Assembly: GCA_019418605.1 (NCBI GenBank)
Contig: DYBN01000049.1
Coordinates: forward strand, 43,646 to 107,645
From: Sutterella sp.
Lineage (GTDB): Bacteria; Pseudomonadota; Gammaproteobacteria; Burkholderiales; Burkholderiaceae_F
DNA: 64,000 bases
Direction of reading: 5' to 3'
The notes under the pieces were generated by a model. It was not told the origin of the DNA and searched no databases. It saw only the letters and a program-made list of their open reading frames with translations. This document shows positions 23,474-31,298 of the stretch, one piece after another (position 1 is the first letter of the stretch; each line of letters begins with the position of its first letter). Made by a program: the position numbers and the translations under genes.

Positions 23474-24073
23474 TTAAGCGTGCCCCGCCTGCGTGGGCGT
23501 AAAGGGGCTTGCGGCGTCGGGAATCTTCGAGGGATCGAGCCCTGCGAGCATCAGCGCCGTGCTGTAGCGGCTCTCAAGCGGCTCGCTGAAGATAATGCGC
23601 GGCATCGCCTCGCTCTCAATCCAGGCGCCCTCGCTGATTTCCTGCTCAAGCTGTCCGGCCGCCCACGAGGCGCAGCCGATCGTCATGTAAAAGCGCGCGG
23701 GCCCCTTGCCCTCGGCAATGGCGCGGACGATGTCGCGCGAGACGGACACCTCGATCTGGTTGTCCGCGTAGATCGACACCTCCCAGGCGTGATCCTTGTC
23801 GGGCTCGTGCAGCACGTAGCCGTGCGTGATGTTCATCGGGCCGCCCCAGCCGATGGGCGTTGCCGACGTCTCCTGCGTCTGCGGCAGCTTGAGCTGCTCG
23901 CAGACGTCGCTCATCGTGATGCCGCCGACGCGGTTGAGCACAAGCCCGATCGCCCCCAGGCGCGGGCTGTGCCGGGGGATGAAGATCACGGTCTTGCGAA
24001 ACCGCGGATCCTCCATCGAGGGCGAAGCAATCAAAAACTTTCCGGTGTACTTTCCGGCAAGCTCATTGTTCAT
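23474..24073 (-). CDS. YqgE/AlgH family protein
   Basis: Conserved protein of 199 residues with unknown molecular function (AlgH was named as a regulator of alginate in Pseudomonas). Family landmarks: GKFLIASPSMEDPRFRKTVIFIPRH, GAIGLVLNR, GGPMNITHGYVLH, IGCASWAAGQLEQEISEGAWI and the end RYSTALMLAGLDPSKIP. ATG 24073 is chosen because homologues begin within about ten residues of FLIA, and a GGGA lies at suitable distance. A second ATG at 24094 is possible, and the frame is open further upstream without similarity. The 294 bp upstream separate it from the divergent YbaK-like gene. Confidence 0.9.
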   Translation of the reverse strand: MNNELAGKYTGKFLIASPSMEDPRFRKTVIFIPRHSPRLGAIGLVLNRVGGITMSDVCEQLKLPQTQETSATPIGWGGPMNITHGYVLHEPDKDHAWEVSIYADNQIEVSVSRDIVRAIAEGKGPARFYMTIGCASWAAGQLEQEISEGAWIESEAMPRIIFSEPLESRYSTALMLAGLDPSKIPDAASPFTPTQAGHA

Positions 24074-24367
24074 AAACAAAATCCCAGCAGTCATTTGAAA
24101 GCAGCGCGCCAAGTGCACCGCACCGGGCGCAAATCGCTTTTCCACGATTGTAGATATTGGGACGCGCGCACAAGGTTTCAAGCCGCGCCGCGCACGAGGC
24201 CTTCGGAGGACATCCAGCGGCCGGCCGACGCAAGTCTGCGCACTTTGCCTGATGCGCGGCCTTGAATTTCGCGCTACATTGCCGAGCCTACCATTTTCAA
24301 GCCCCGCAGGGCCGGCCCTGCGTGCGTCTTGTTTCACTCTTTTGCCTTTTTTCCGCGACTTCAAGCC

Positions 24368-24868
24368 ATGGTTGAGAACGTTTTAGAGAAGCTTTGCGAA
24401 AAATTTGATGCGGGCGCGGCCCGCTACCGCGTCGTGCATCACCCGGCCGGCGACCGCTCGAGCGCGTCGGTGTGCGAAGTGCGCGGCACCGAACTCGGCC
24501 AGGGCGCCAAGGCGCTCGTTTGCATGGCAAAAGGCGGCGGCGTCAAGCAGTACGTGCTTGCCGTGCTGCCGGCCGATCAGCAGGCTGATCTCAAAAAGCT
24601 CGCCCGCGCCCTCGGAGCCAATCGCGCGGGGCTTTGCAGCCCCGACGAGGTGATGGACCTCACGGGCTGCATTCTGGGCGCGGTGCCTCCGGTGAGTTTT
24701 GACGAGCGGCTTTTAAACGTCGCCGACCCCACCCTCTTTACGCGCTACGAAGAAATCGCCTTCAACGCGGGCGCGCGCGACGTCTCGATCATCATCAACA
24801 CGGAGGACTTCCACCGCATCGTGGCGCCGCGCGAAATCGATTTTCTTAAAACCGCCGAGGCGGCCTGA
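24368..24868 (+). CDS. YbaK/EbsC-type aminoacyl-tRNA deacylase-like protein
   Basis: Probable cytoplasmic trans-editing factor of the YbaK / ProX superfamily, which deacylates wrongly charged tRNA; the tRNA target is not apparent. It is 166 residues. Family features are VHHPAGDRSSASVCEVRGTELGQGAKALVC (with a conserved Lys for catalysis in QGAKALV), VLAVLPADQQADLKKLARALGANRAGLCSPDEVMDLTG, the GCILGAVPPVSF glycine turn, and the helix FTRYEEIAFNAGARDVSIII. Start ATG 24368 lies near the divergent yqgE promoter region. It is followed by its own terminator. Confidence 0.85.
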   Translation: MVENVLEKLCEKFDAGAARYRVVHHPAGDRSSASVCEVRGTELGQGAKALVCMAKGGGVKQYVLAVLPADQQADLKKLARALGANRAGLCSPDEVMDLTGCILGAVPPVSFDERLLNVADPTLFTRYEEIAFNAGARDVSIIINTEDFHRIVAPREIDFLKTAEAA

Positions 24869-24905
24869 GCGAGTCCCTGCGGCCGGCGCCGCCCCCGGAA
24901 ACAAC

Positions 24906-24952
24906 AAAGGATCCCGCCCGGGGCTTTCCTGCCGGCGCGCGGATCCTTTTTC
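24906..24952 (+). terminator. Terminator after the YbaK-like gene
   Basis: AAAGGATCC (24906-24914) pairs with GGATCCTTT (24941-24949), followed by further T; the GC-rich loop is 26 nt. Confidence 0.75.
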
Positions 24953-24991
24953 TTTCACCGTCGCCTTGACCCTTGATCGTCTTTTTTCATC

Positions 24992-25435
24992 ATGGACCAC
25001 ATTGACTTTTCCTACATCCTGAGCTCGGCGCTCACCCCCATTACGCTCATCTCCGGCGTGGGCCTGCTCCTGATGACCATGTCCTCGCGCTACTCGCACA
25101 CCACCGACCGCGTCCGGCAGCTTCTGAAGTCGCTCGAAATGACGGCCGACCCGAGCGCCACGATGCGCGATTCGGTGCGGCTTTTGTTTCAGCGGGCCGC
25201 TCTTTTGCGCAAGGCCATTTTGCTTGTCGTGCTCTCGGCGGCCTGCTCGGGGCTTCTTGTTTTGACCTGCACGGTCGAGGCCATGTTCAACACGCCGCTG
25301 CAAACGCCCAAGCTCTTGTTTTTGCTCTGCTCGGTGGGCCTCATCGTTTTTTCAACGTTTTACTTTGCCCTTGAGGTGAACATCTCGCTCAAAGCGCTTG
25401 AAATCACGATTCCGCCTGAAGAAAAAAAGAAGTAG
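24992..25435 (+). CDS. DUF2721 family membrane protein
   Basis: Small inner-membrane protein of 147 residues in the DUF2721 family; function unknown. Three hydrophobic segments are visible (ILSSALTPITLISGVGLLLM, ILLVVLSAACSGLLVLTC, LLFLLCSVGLIVFSTFYFAL). The conserved SSRYSHTTDRVRQL motif after the first helix is typical of the family, and the C-terminus is charged (PPEEKKK). It is monocistronic, with a terminator on each side. Confidence 0.82.
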   Translation: MDHIDFSYILSSALTPITLISGVGLLLMTMSSRYSHTTDRVRQLLKSLEMTADPSATMRDSVRLLFQRAALLRKAILLVVLSAACSGLLVLTCTVEAMFNTPLQTPKLLFLLCSVGLIVFSTFYFALEVNISLKALEITIPPEEKKK

Positions 25436-25466
25436 GACTCCTCGATCCCGGCCCCCGGCCGGCATG

Positions 25467-25514
25467 AAAAAAGCCGCCCGCTGCTCTGCACGTCTTGAGC
25501 AGCGAACGGCTTTT
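25467..25514. terminator. Bidirectional terminator between convergent genes
   Basis: AAAAAAGCCG (25467-25476) with GCTGCT, loop, AGCAGC and CGGCTTTT (25507-25514). The stem has A and T runs on its outer sides, so it serves the DUF2721 gene on plus and the Ala/Lys-rich gene on minus. Confidence 0.88.
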
Positions 25515-25538
25515 CAATTGCCCTTTCAATTGAGGGCG

Positions 25539-26891
25539 TTACCCTTGCTTTTGCTCCTGCGGGGCTTGCGGAGCTTGCGCCGGCTCTTGTTCGGGCGCTT
25601 TTTGCGCGGTCTTTGCCGGCTCAGCCTTCTTGCGGGGCTTTGCGGCCTTTGAGGCAGTTGCCGAGGCGCGCTTGCCCGCCGCTTTTCCTGTCGACTTTCC
25701 CGTCGCTTTTACCGTCGCTTTTTCTGCCGCAGCCTTTGCCGGCGTCTTCACGGGCGTTTTTTCCTCAGGCTTTTCCGCGCCCGCCTTTGCGGCGGCGCTG
25801 CGCCGCGAGGTCCCCGAGGCGGCCTTTGCCGTTGTGCGCGAGCGCGTCTTCGGTTTCGTCACCGGCTTTGCATCTTTTGCCGCCCTTGTGCGCCGCGCCG
25901 CTGCGGGCTTTTCCGGCTTGACGGCTTCTGCGGCCCCGGCTTCCCGAGGCGCTTCTTTGGGCTCGCTTTTTGCCGCCACATTGGGCTCGGCCTGATCCTT
26001 GGGCGCTTCAGGCGCAGCTTCCTGCACGGCAAAAACCTTGGGCTCCTCGGGAGCATCCTTGGATTCGGGCGTCGTCACGGGCGCTTTTGCCGAGGCGCCC
26101 GCATCGGCCGCAGCCGCCTTTGCGGCCCGCCCCCTGGCGGAGGCGGCCTCTCTGTCGGCCTTTCGAATCAACTCGCTTGCCTCGGGGTGCTTGGAGAGCC
26201 ACTCGGCAAGCGCCGCCGTGCGGTTAAACTGCGCGGCCTCGGGGAATTCGGGCGCAAGAAGCGCCTTGACGTCCTTTAAGCGGCGGCCTTTGAGCAGCGC
26301 CAACGCAGCCGTCGTTTCGGGCGTCATCCGCACCGTCGGCATCTTGTGCACGACGCGTCTGACGGGAGGCGGCGCATCCTCATCATCCCAAACAAGCGCC
26401 CCGGACGGGGGCTTGGGCATCGTGCGCTTGATTTCACGCGCGGGAGCAAGAAGCGTGCGGCGCCCGGAAGTCTCGGCGGTCTTTTCCTCGACCTCATCCT
26501 TTTGGTCGGGCCTTCCGGCCTCGTCGGGTTTGGCGGGTTTGGCGCTCTTGACGTCTTCACCCTTTGACTCGGGCGTGGAAGCCGGGGATTTGGCGGCCGC
26601 TGCCGGCGATTGCGCGTGCTTTTTGCCCGCGGCGCTCTTTTTGGCGGACTTGCCGCGCACTGCCGCGTCGGGCTTTGCCGCAGGCTTTTGCGCCGCAGCG
26701 GCATCGGGCTGCGCTTCTTTTTTAACCTCTGCGGGAGCGGCAGCGGCAGCAGATTTGTCGGCGTCTTCGGCCGTCGCCTTGGGCCGCATCGACTGGTGCG
26801 TCGTCCACGGATAGTCGAGCGCCTTGCGGCTTTGCTTCATCCGCTTTTCGGAAATCCACGCAAAGAGTTTTCTGATTTGTTCGAGAAACAT
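25539..26891 (-). CDS. Ala/Lys/Pro-rich protein with histone H1-like tail, function unknown
   Basis: 450-residue protein that I do not recognise as a named family. Three parts can be seen. An N-terminal basic amphipathic segment (MFLEQIRKLFAWISEKRMKQ) is followed by an Ala/Lys/Pro-rich linker. Residues of about 145-250 look folded: PPSGALVWDDEDAPPPV, VRMTPETTAALALLKG, RRLKDVKALLAPEFPEAAQF and LAEWLSKHPEASELI are helical and non-repetitive. The C-terminal 200 residues are extremely low-complexity (KAAAEKATVKATGKSTGKAA style), resembling eukaryotic H1-like or AlgP-type tails that bind nucleic acid. No signal peptide. GGGAG precedes the ATG. The gene ends at a bidirectional terminator and stands alone on its strand. 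Confidence 0.75.
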   Translation of the reverse strand: MFLEQIRKLFAWISEKRMKQSRKALDYPWTTHQSMRPKATAEDADKSAAAAAPAEVKKEAQPDAAAAQKPAAKPDAAVRGKSAKKSAAGKKHAQSPAAAAKSPASTPESKGEDVKSAKPAKPDEAGRPDQKDEVEEKTAETSGRRTLLAPAREIKRTMPKPPSGALVWDDEDAPPPVRRVVHKMPTVRMTPETTAALALLKGRRLKDVKALLAPEFPEAAQFNRTAALAEWLSKHPEASELIRKADREAASARGRAAKAAAADAGASAKAPVTTPESKDAPEEPKVFAVQEAAPEAPKDQAEPNVAAKSEPKEAPREAGAAEAVKPEKPAAARRTRAAKDAKPVTKPKTRSRTTAKAASGTSRRSAAAKAGAEKPEEKTPVKTPAKAAAEKATVKATGKSTGKAAGKRASATASKAAKPRKKAEPAKTAQKAPEQEPAQAPQAPQEQKQG

Positions 26892-27219
26892 CGGTTTTGC
26901 TCCCGGGCAAAAGCACGTCCGCGGACTCCTTGCTCAGAGAAGCGGGTGCTCGGAAATGGGCCATGCGGCCTGCACGCGCACCTTCACGCAGAAAAAAAAC
27001 GAAGGTCGATGAGCGACGCCCCTTCCCGGAAAGCCCGAAAAACCAAGGAAAACGAACTTTTTGGGAAAAGTCTGGCAAACAAGGCGAAAAAAGCACGGGC
27101 CCGCCTGCCCGCTCATGCGTTTCAGGCACAGCGAAGAGTGTACACCGCGCCTTTGCCGCACCCGTGCGTCTTGTCGCGCCTGCGCGGCGCTCGCGGCCCG
27201 TTTTTTTGGCTGCGCGTGA
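26892..27219. other. Intergenic gap upstream of the Ala/Lys-rich gene
   Basis: 328 bp between the Ala/Lys-rich gene and the primase. I see no convincing gene. A T7 run follows a GC-rich stretch on the plus strand at its right end (about 27190-27206), but no plus-strand gene precedes it. Confidence 0.5.
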
Positions 27220-28287
27220 TCAACCTGCAACACCGGGCGCGGCGCCGGCCTGCTGCTTTGCGCGCGCATTCCACACGTCAAGCCAGTCCTCGCCCGGATT
27301 GGGCGGCACCATGACGTGCACGCTCAGCCCCCGGCAGGCCCAGCGGTGGGCAAAGGCGTAGGCCGCAGCCTGCCCCGCGTACTTCTCGTCGTTGTCGGCA
27401 AACACCACCACCTCCCGCACGCCTTCGGGGAGCTTGTCGATGGCGGCCATGTTGCCGCAGCCGATCGTAGCCCAAACGGGCATGCCCGCAAGAAGCGAGG
27501 CGCCAAGGGCCGTCTCCACGCCTTCGGCCAGCCCAATGACGCCGTTGCCGGGAATGCCGCCCAACCGCACGACTCCCGCGGTTGAAAGCCCCGGCATGAG
27601 TTTTTTCGGATGCTCGACCGAGGCCTTGCCGCCCTCGGGCGAAAGAAACGTCCGATGCAGGTTGATGACGATGCCCTCGTGATTGGTAATGCGCGAGAGC
27701 ATCACGGGAAACGTCTCCCCGTCGGCGCGGGCGCTGTGATAAGGAAGTCCCTCGTGCGTGCGGATTTCAGGGTGCGCTCGCGCAGGATCCAGCCCGCGGC
27801 CCGCAAGGTACTTCCAAACCGCGTCCCCCTCCCGCACGGGATGCGCCTCGGCCCAGATGCGAAGCATGTTTTCCCGCGCGGCATCTTCGGGCGACTTCTG
27901 TGCGCCCGGCTCTTCGCCCCCCGTCTCGCCGCCCGTATTGCCCCCCGTCTCGCCGCGCGAAGCGCTCCCTTGAGGAAATTCCGGGGGCTCGATTGCGCAG
28001 AAGCGCTCCACGGTGCGCAGCGCCTCGGGAAAACTGCACTGCAGATAGGCCGCCACCAGGTCAAAGCCGTCTCCGTGCCCGCAGTTGCGGCAGAAATAGT
28101 CGCCGCGGCCGAATTTGTTCGTGAAGCTAAAGCGATCGCGCCCGCCGCACAGCGGGCAGGGCCTTCCCTTGCCGTCGACCAGGCGCCCGTCAATTCCGCA
28201 GGAGACGAAGATTTCCCGCCAGCGGCCCTGCGCCGCACGAACGGCGACGTCGCGCCGCTGCAGAAGATGTTGTAGATAGGCCGTCAA
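27220..28287 (-). CDS. Phage/plasmid-type DNA primase, zinc-ribbon plus Toprim domain
   Basis: 355-residue primase of the P4-alpha/TraC-like group, which makes RNA primers for mobile-element replication. The N-terminal zinc ribbon CPLCGGRDRFSFTN..CRNCGHGDGFDL is intact (four Cys around residue 45-80). The Toprim domain has GLAEGVETALGASLLAG (the catalytic Glu), GCGNMAAI, VVVFADNDEKYAGQAAA (DxD) and a conserved GEDWLDVWNA end. The helicase half of P4 alpha is missing. The start is probably TTG 28287, since AAAGGGG lies just upstream; TTG 28308 is an alternative. No integrase, replication origin or phage structural gene is beside it, so it is an orphan. Confidence 0.82.
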   Translation of the reverse strand: MTAYLQHLLQRRDVAVRAAQGRWREIFVSCGIDGRLVDGKGRPCPLCGGRDRFSFTNKFGRGDYFCRNCGHGDGFDLVAAYLQCSFPEALRTVERFCAIEPPEFPQGSASRGETGGNTGGETGGEEPGAQKSPEDAARENMLRIWAEAHPVREGDAVWKYLAGRGLDPARAHPEIRTHEGLPYHSARADGETFPVMLSRITNHEGIVINLHRTFLSPEGGKASVEHPKKLMPGLSTAGVVRLGGIPGNGVIGLAEGVETALGASLLAGMPVWATIGCGNMAAIDKLPEGVREVVVFADNDEKYAGQAAAYAFAHRWACRGLSVHVMVPPNPGEDWLDVWNARAKQQAGAAPGVAG

Positions 28288-28439
28288 AGAAAAGCCCCTT
28301 TCGTGCAAGGAAAAAAGTCAAAAACACCGGGCGGCAGGCAGTCTGCACGTCCGGCCGGAGAACAAAAACGCCGGAGCCGCTCCCTGAGCCTTGTGCTCAA
28401 AAAGCGCGCGCCGGCGAAAAGAATGTCTCGAAAAGAGAC

Positions 28440-28949
28440 TTAGAAATCCATCGAGTCGCCGTCTTGCAGCACCCACGGATCCTGCGTCACGTCCATCGAG
28501 CGCAGCACGCCGCTTTCGTCAAACTGCGGCCAGACGGCCATGTAAAAGCCGCCGACATCAAGGAAGCGGTACATCCAGGCGTGCTGATTGACGAGCGGAA
28601 ACTCGTACTTTTCAGCGCACTTGCCCCAGAACGCCCAGACGTCCTTTTCGGTCCACGTGTCGATCTGCGCCATGCTGAAGTACTTGCGCTGCAAGCCCTG
28701 CTCGCGCTCGACGAGCTTGCCCGAGTCGTCAAAGAAAAGCCACCAGACCTGCTGCCCGTAGGGCTGCATCGAATAGGTCCACCGCTGCCTGCCGTCGGGC
28801 ATGTCGGTCTTGGCGTCGGGCTCTCCAAGATAAGCGGCCACCTCCTCGACCGTCTCGCCCATGTCCACGAGCTGCGGGTGCGCGCACGCGGCCAGTATCA
28901 GGGCGGCGCCAACCATCACCGCCGCCTTCAGAGACTGCACGATGTTCAT
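28440..28949 (-). CDS. BamE/OmlA-like outer-membrane lipoprotein, function unknown
   Basis: 169-residue lipoprotein: N-terminal signal MNIVQSLKAAVMVGAALILAACAH with lipobox LAAC (acylated Cys near 22). The following part, VDMGETVEEVAAYLGEPDAK and RWTYSMQPYGQQVWWLFFD, has the short helix-turn-strand pattern of the SmpA/OmlA/BamE fold (a glycine-proline turn after the helix, then strands with W-x-Y). The C-terminal half carries many Trp and Tyr residues (WTEKDVWAFWGKCAEKYEF). Its role is not known; true BamE is usually shorter, so this is a relative and not BamE. It is monocistronic. Confidence 0.72.
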   Translation of the reverse strand: MNIVQSLKAAVMVGAALILAACAHPQLVDMGETVEEVAAYLGEPDAKTDMPDGRQRWTYSMQPYGQQVWWLFFDDSGKLVEREQGLQRKYFSMAQIDTWTEKDVWAFWGKCAEKYEFPLVNQHAWMYRFLDVGGFYMAVWPQFDESGVLRSMDVTQDPWVLQDGDSMDF

Positions 28950-29020
28950 GCTTTTTTCTCCTTACGTCCTCGCTGCCTCAAAACAGCCGGCAGTGAAAAA
29001 AATTCCCGCTTAAAAGCGCC

Positions 29021-29710
29021 TTAGAGACGGTCGAGATGATGCTCGACGGCAAAAACGGCCGCCTGCACGCGGCTTTTGATGTTGAGTTTTCTCAAAACGC
29101 TCTGCACGTGCACCTTCACGGTGGACTCCGCAAGGTCAAGCGCGCGGGCGATTTCCTTGTTGCTCACGCCGCGGGCAAGCCAGGCAAGCGTCTGGCGCTC
29201 GCGCGGCGTCAGCGATTCGATGTCGGGCGCGGCCGCCGTGCTGTGGTAGCTGTCGCGCCGCAGCTTCATGACGAGCTTGTTGGTCATCTCGGGTGAGATG
29301 ACCGAGTCGCCGGCCACGGCGTGGCGGATGCTCTGAAGCAAAAACACCGCGTCAATCTTTTTAAGCAGGTAGCCCCGGGCGCCCAGGCGCATGCATTCGG
29401 CCAGATCGTCCCCGTCTTCGCTTACCGTGAGCATCAGCACGGCCATCTGCGGATCAAAGGCAAGGATCTGCGCGAGCGCTTCGCGCCCGTTCATGGTCGG
29501 CATGTCAAGGTCAAGCAGCACGATGTCGGGCTTGACCTGCTCGACGAGCTTGACGCCCTCGAGCCCGTCGGCCGCCTCGCCCACCACCTCAAAGTCCTCC
29601 TGACGGGTGAGCAGCGCCTTCAGGCCGCTGCGAAAAAGCGTGTGGTCGTCGACGAGCGCAATGCGAATCTTCTTGCCGTCGTTGGCCGTGGTGGTTTCAG
29701 CTTCCTGCAT
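29021..29710 (-). CDS. NarL/FixJ family response regulator
   Basis: Two-component transcription regulator of 229 residues. The receiver domain has ALVDDHTLFRSGLKALL and the phospho-acceptor Asp in KPDIVLLDLDMPTMNG, the switch Thr/Ser in LMLTVSEDGD and the Lys in LLKKIDAV. The output is a LuxR-type helix-turn-helix with LTPRERQTLAWLARGVSNKEIARALDLAESTVKVHVQSVLRKL. The most similar named proteins are NarL/NarP of nitrate control; that role is inferred, and no sensor kinase or nitrate gene is beside it. ATG 29710 is chosen because GGAAG lies 6 bases upstream; a TTG at 29728 is the alternative. Confidence 0.92.
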   Translation of the reverse strand: MQEAETTTANDGKKIRIALVDDHTLFRSGLKALLTRQEDFEVVGEAADGLEGVKLVEQVKPDIVLLDLDMPTMNGREALAQILAFDPQMAVLMLTVSEDGDDLAECMRLGARGYLLKKIDAVFLLQSIRHAVAGDSVISPEMTNKLVMKLRRDSYHSTAAAPDIESLTPRERQTLAWLARGVSNKEIARALDLAESTVKVHVQSVLRKLNIKSRVQAAVFAVEHHLDRL

Positions 29711-29981
29711 AGTTCTTCCAGGTTCCAAAACAGTGGGGTGTCGACCGCGGGGGGCGCCAGTGGGCTGCGGCCCCGGTCATTTCGTGAGCTTAGCGCATTT
29801 TTCCCGGTGCGCAACGCGCCCGGAAAGCCAATTGGCCTCATCAAAAAAAGGCGGCGCACGCCGCGCGCAAAACCGTTGTTTGCGCGCAAAAGCGATGCCG
29901 TCCGCCTTTTTGGCCTGGCTCGAAGGGGCGCCGGGAGTTCGCGATCGTTGCGCGCAAACCCCCTGCGCCGCCTGAAACAAA

Positions 29982-30536
29982 TTAGGCGTGTCCTTCGTCG
30001 GACGCGGGAGCAGCCTGCGCCGCCCCGTTTTGCTGCGCCTGCGCCTGCTGGCGCGCCAGACGCTGCTGGTAGAGCACCTCGAAGTTCACCTCGGGCAGGT
30101 TCACCGTCGGCAGCCCCGTGCGGTTGATGAGGTCGGCGAGGTTGGCGCGCAGATAGGGGTAGACGATGCTCGGGCAGAGCACGTTGAGCAGGTGCCGCAT
30201 GCCGTCTTCGGGAATGTTGCGGATGTCAAAGAGACCGGCCTGCTTGCCCTCGACCAGGAACATCGTGGCCTTTTCGGTGGCAACGGTGATCGTGCCGCGC
30301 ACCACGACTTCATAGCCCGTGGCGATGCCGTTGACGGCGCTCTGGGAGACCTCGAACTGAATGTCTACGCGGGGCTGCTCTTCGGGCGCATGCAAAAAGA
30401 CGTCCGGCGCGTGCGGCATCTCAAGCGAGGCGTCCTTGAGGTAGCAGCGCACGAGCTGAAAAGACGGTTCGGTGCTCGGCTGCTGGGCCTGCTCAGGCGT
30501 CTGGGGATTCTGAGCGTTCTGGTTTTCTTCTGCCAT
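29982..30536 (-). CDS. secB: Protein-export chaperone SecB
   Basis: Cytoplasmic tetrameric chaperone that holds preproteins unfolded for SecA. It is 184 residues, longer than E. coli (155) because of an N-terminal Gln/Asn/Pro stretch (MAEENQNAQNPQTPEQAQQP) and a C-terminal Gln/Ala stretch. The core is typical: SFQLVRCYLKDASLEMPHAPDVFL, YEVVVRGTITVATE, the conserved VEGKQAGLFDIRN, and LCPSIVYPYLRANLADLINRTGLPTVNLPEVNFEVLY. ATG 30536 matches the family's start; the frame is open 19 codons further up without similarity. It is downstream of the rhodanese gene, as in the yibN-(grxC)-secB group. Confidence 0.96.
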   Translation of the reverse strand: MAEENQNAQNPQTPEQAQQPSTEPSFQLVRCYLKDASLEMPHAPDVFLHAPEEQPRVDIQFEVSQSAVNGIATGYEVVVRGTITVATEKATMFLVEGKQAGLFDIRNIPEDGMRHLLNVLCPSIVYPYLRANLADLINRTGLPTVNLPEVNFEVLYQQRLARQQAQAQQNGAAQAAPASDEGHA

Positions 30537-30611
30537 GGTATGTGGATCCGTAAAAATGGCGCCGTCCTGGCGGCTCTTCGACAAGCCGCGCAAACGGCAG
30601 GAATAAAAAAC

Positions 30612-31013
30612 TTAGCGCGAGAAGGGCAGTCCGGCCGCGCGCCAGGCGTTGAGGCCGCCCTGCAGCACATAGGTCTGAAAGCCCAGACCGCGCAGCAAGG
30701 GAGCGGCAAGGCGCGTGCGGCGGTTGTCGTCGTCGACGAGCAGCACGGGCTTGTCCTTTTTCAATCGTCCGAACTCGTTTTGAATGCGGTCGGCCGGAAT
30801 GTTGATCGAACGGGCAAGCGACTCCTTCTTGAAGTCCTTGGGGTCGCGCAGATCGACGATCTGGGCGCCTTCGTGGTTGATGAGCTCCGTTGCCTGGGTG
30901 TTGTCGACCATCGGGCCGTTGCGCCGTCTGGTGACGTAGGGCGCGGCAAGCGTCAGCACGCACACAAGAATGATGGCAATCAGCAGGATGTTGTCGATCA
31001 GAAACTGGTTCAC
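30612..31013 (-). CDS. YibN-type rhodanese-like protein with N-terminal membrane anchor
   Basis: 133-residue inner-membrane protein: one N-terminal helix (FLIDNILLIAIILVCVLTLAAPY) then a single rhodanese domain with ELINHEGAQIVDLRDPKDFKKESLARSINIP and GLGFQTYVLQGGLNAWRAAGLPF. The loop that normally holds the catalytic Cys reads VLLVDDDNRRTR, an Asp in place of Cys, so sulfurtransferase activity is unlikely. E. coli YibN, also divergent from envC and upstream of secB, likewise has a non-canonical loop. The start is GTG 31013; no ATG fits. It is followed by secB 75 bp later. Function unknown. Confidence 0.82.
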   Translation of the reverse strand: MNQFLIDNILLIAIILVCVLTLAAPYVTRRRNGPMVDNTQATELINHEGAQIVDLRDPKDFKKESLARSINIPADRIQNEFGRLKKDKPVLLVDDDNRRTRLAAPLLRGLGFQTYVLQGGLNAWRAAGLPFSR

Positions 31014-31298
31014 GTCAGTCAATCCGTGTTGGTCAATCAAAAGCGGCCGCAGCCCGCGCGCGCCGCAAGGCGCGCATCCTGTTGGGCCGCAGCCGCCGTC
31101 TGCCGCGAAAGAAAGTGTGCAGACAATTGCGGCATTATAGAATGTCGGGATTGATTGCACTTGGCCGTGCACGCCGCACGGGGCAAGGCGCGGCGCCCCA
31201 AGACGGCGTCTCCCGCCGGCCCCGGCGCGCCCTCTTTGTTTGTTGCGCTTTGCGCGGACCCGCTTGACAGGTCCGCCGTCAGCTTCCCTTTTGTGTCC

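Noticed and set aside
25539..26300. Ala/Lys repeats of the unknown protein as a CRISPR or DNA repeat array
   Set aside because: The repeats are in protein coding only; no evenly spaced identical DNA repeats with unique spacers are present.
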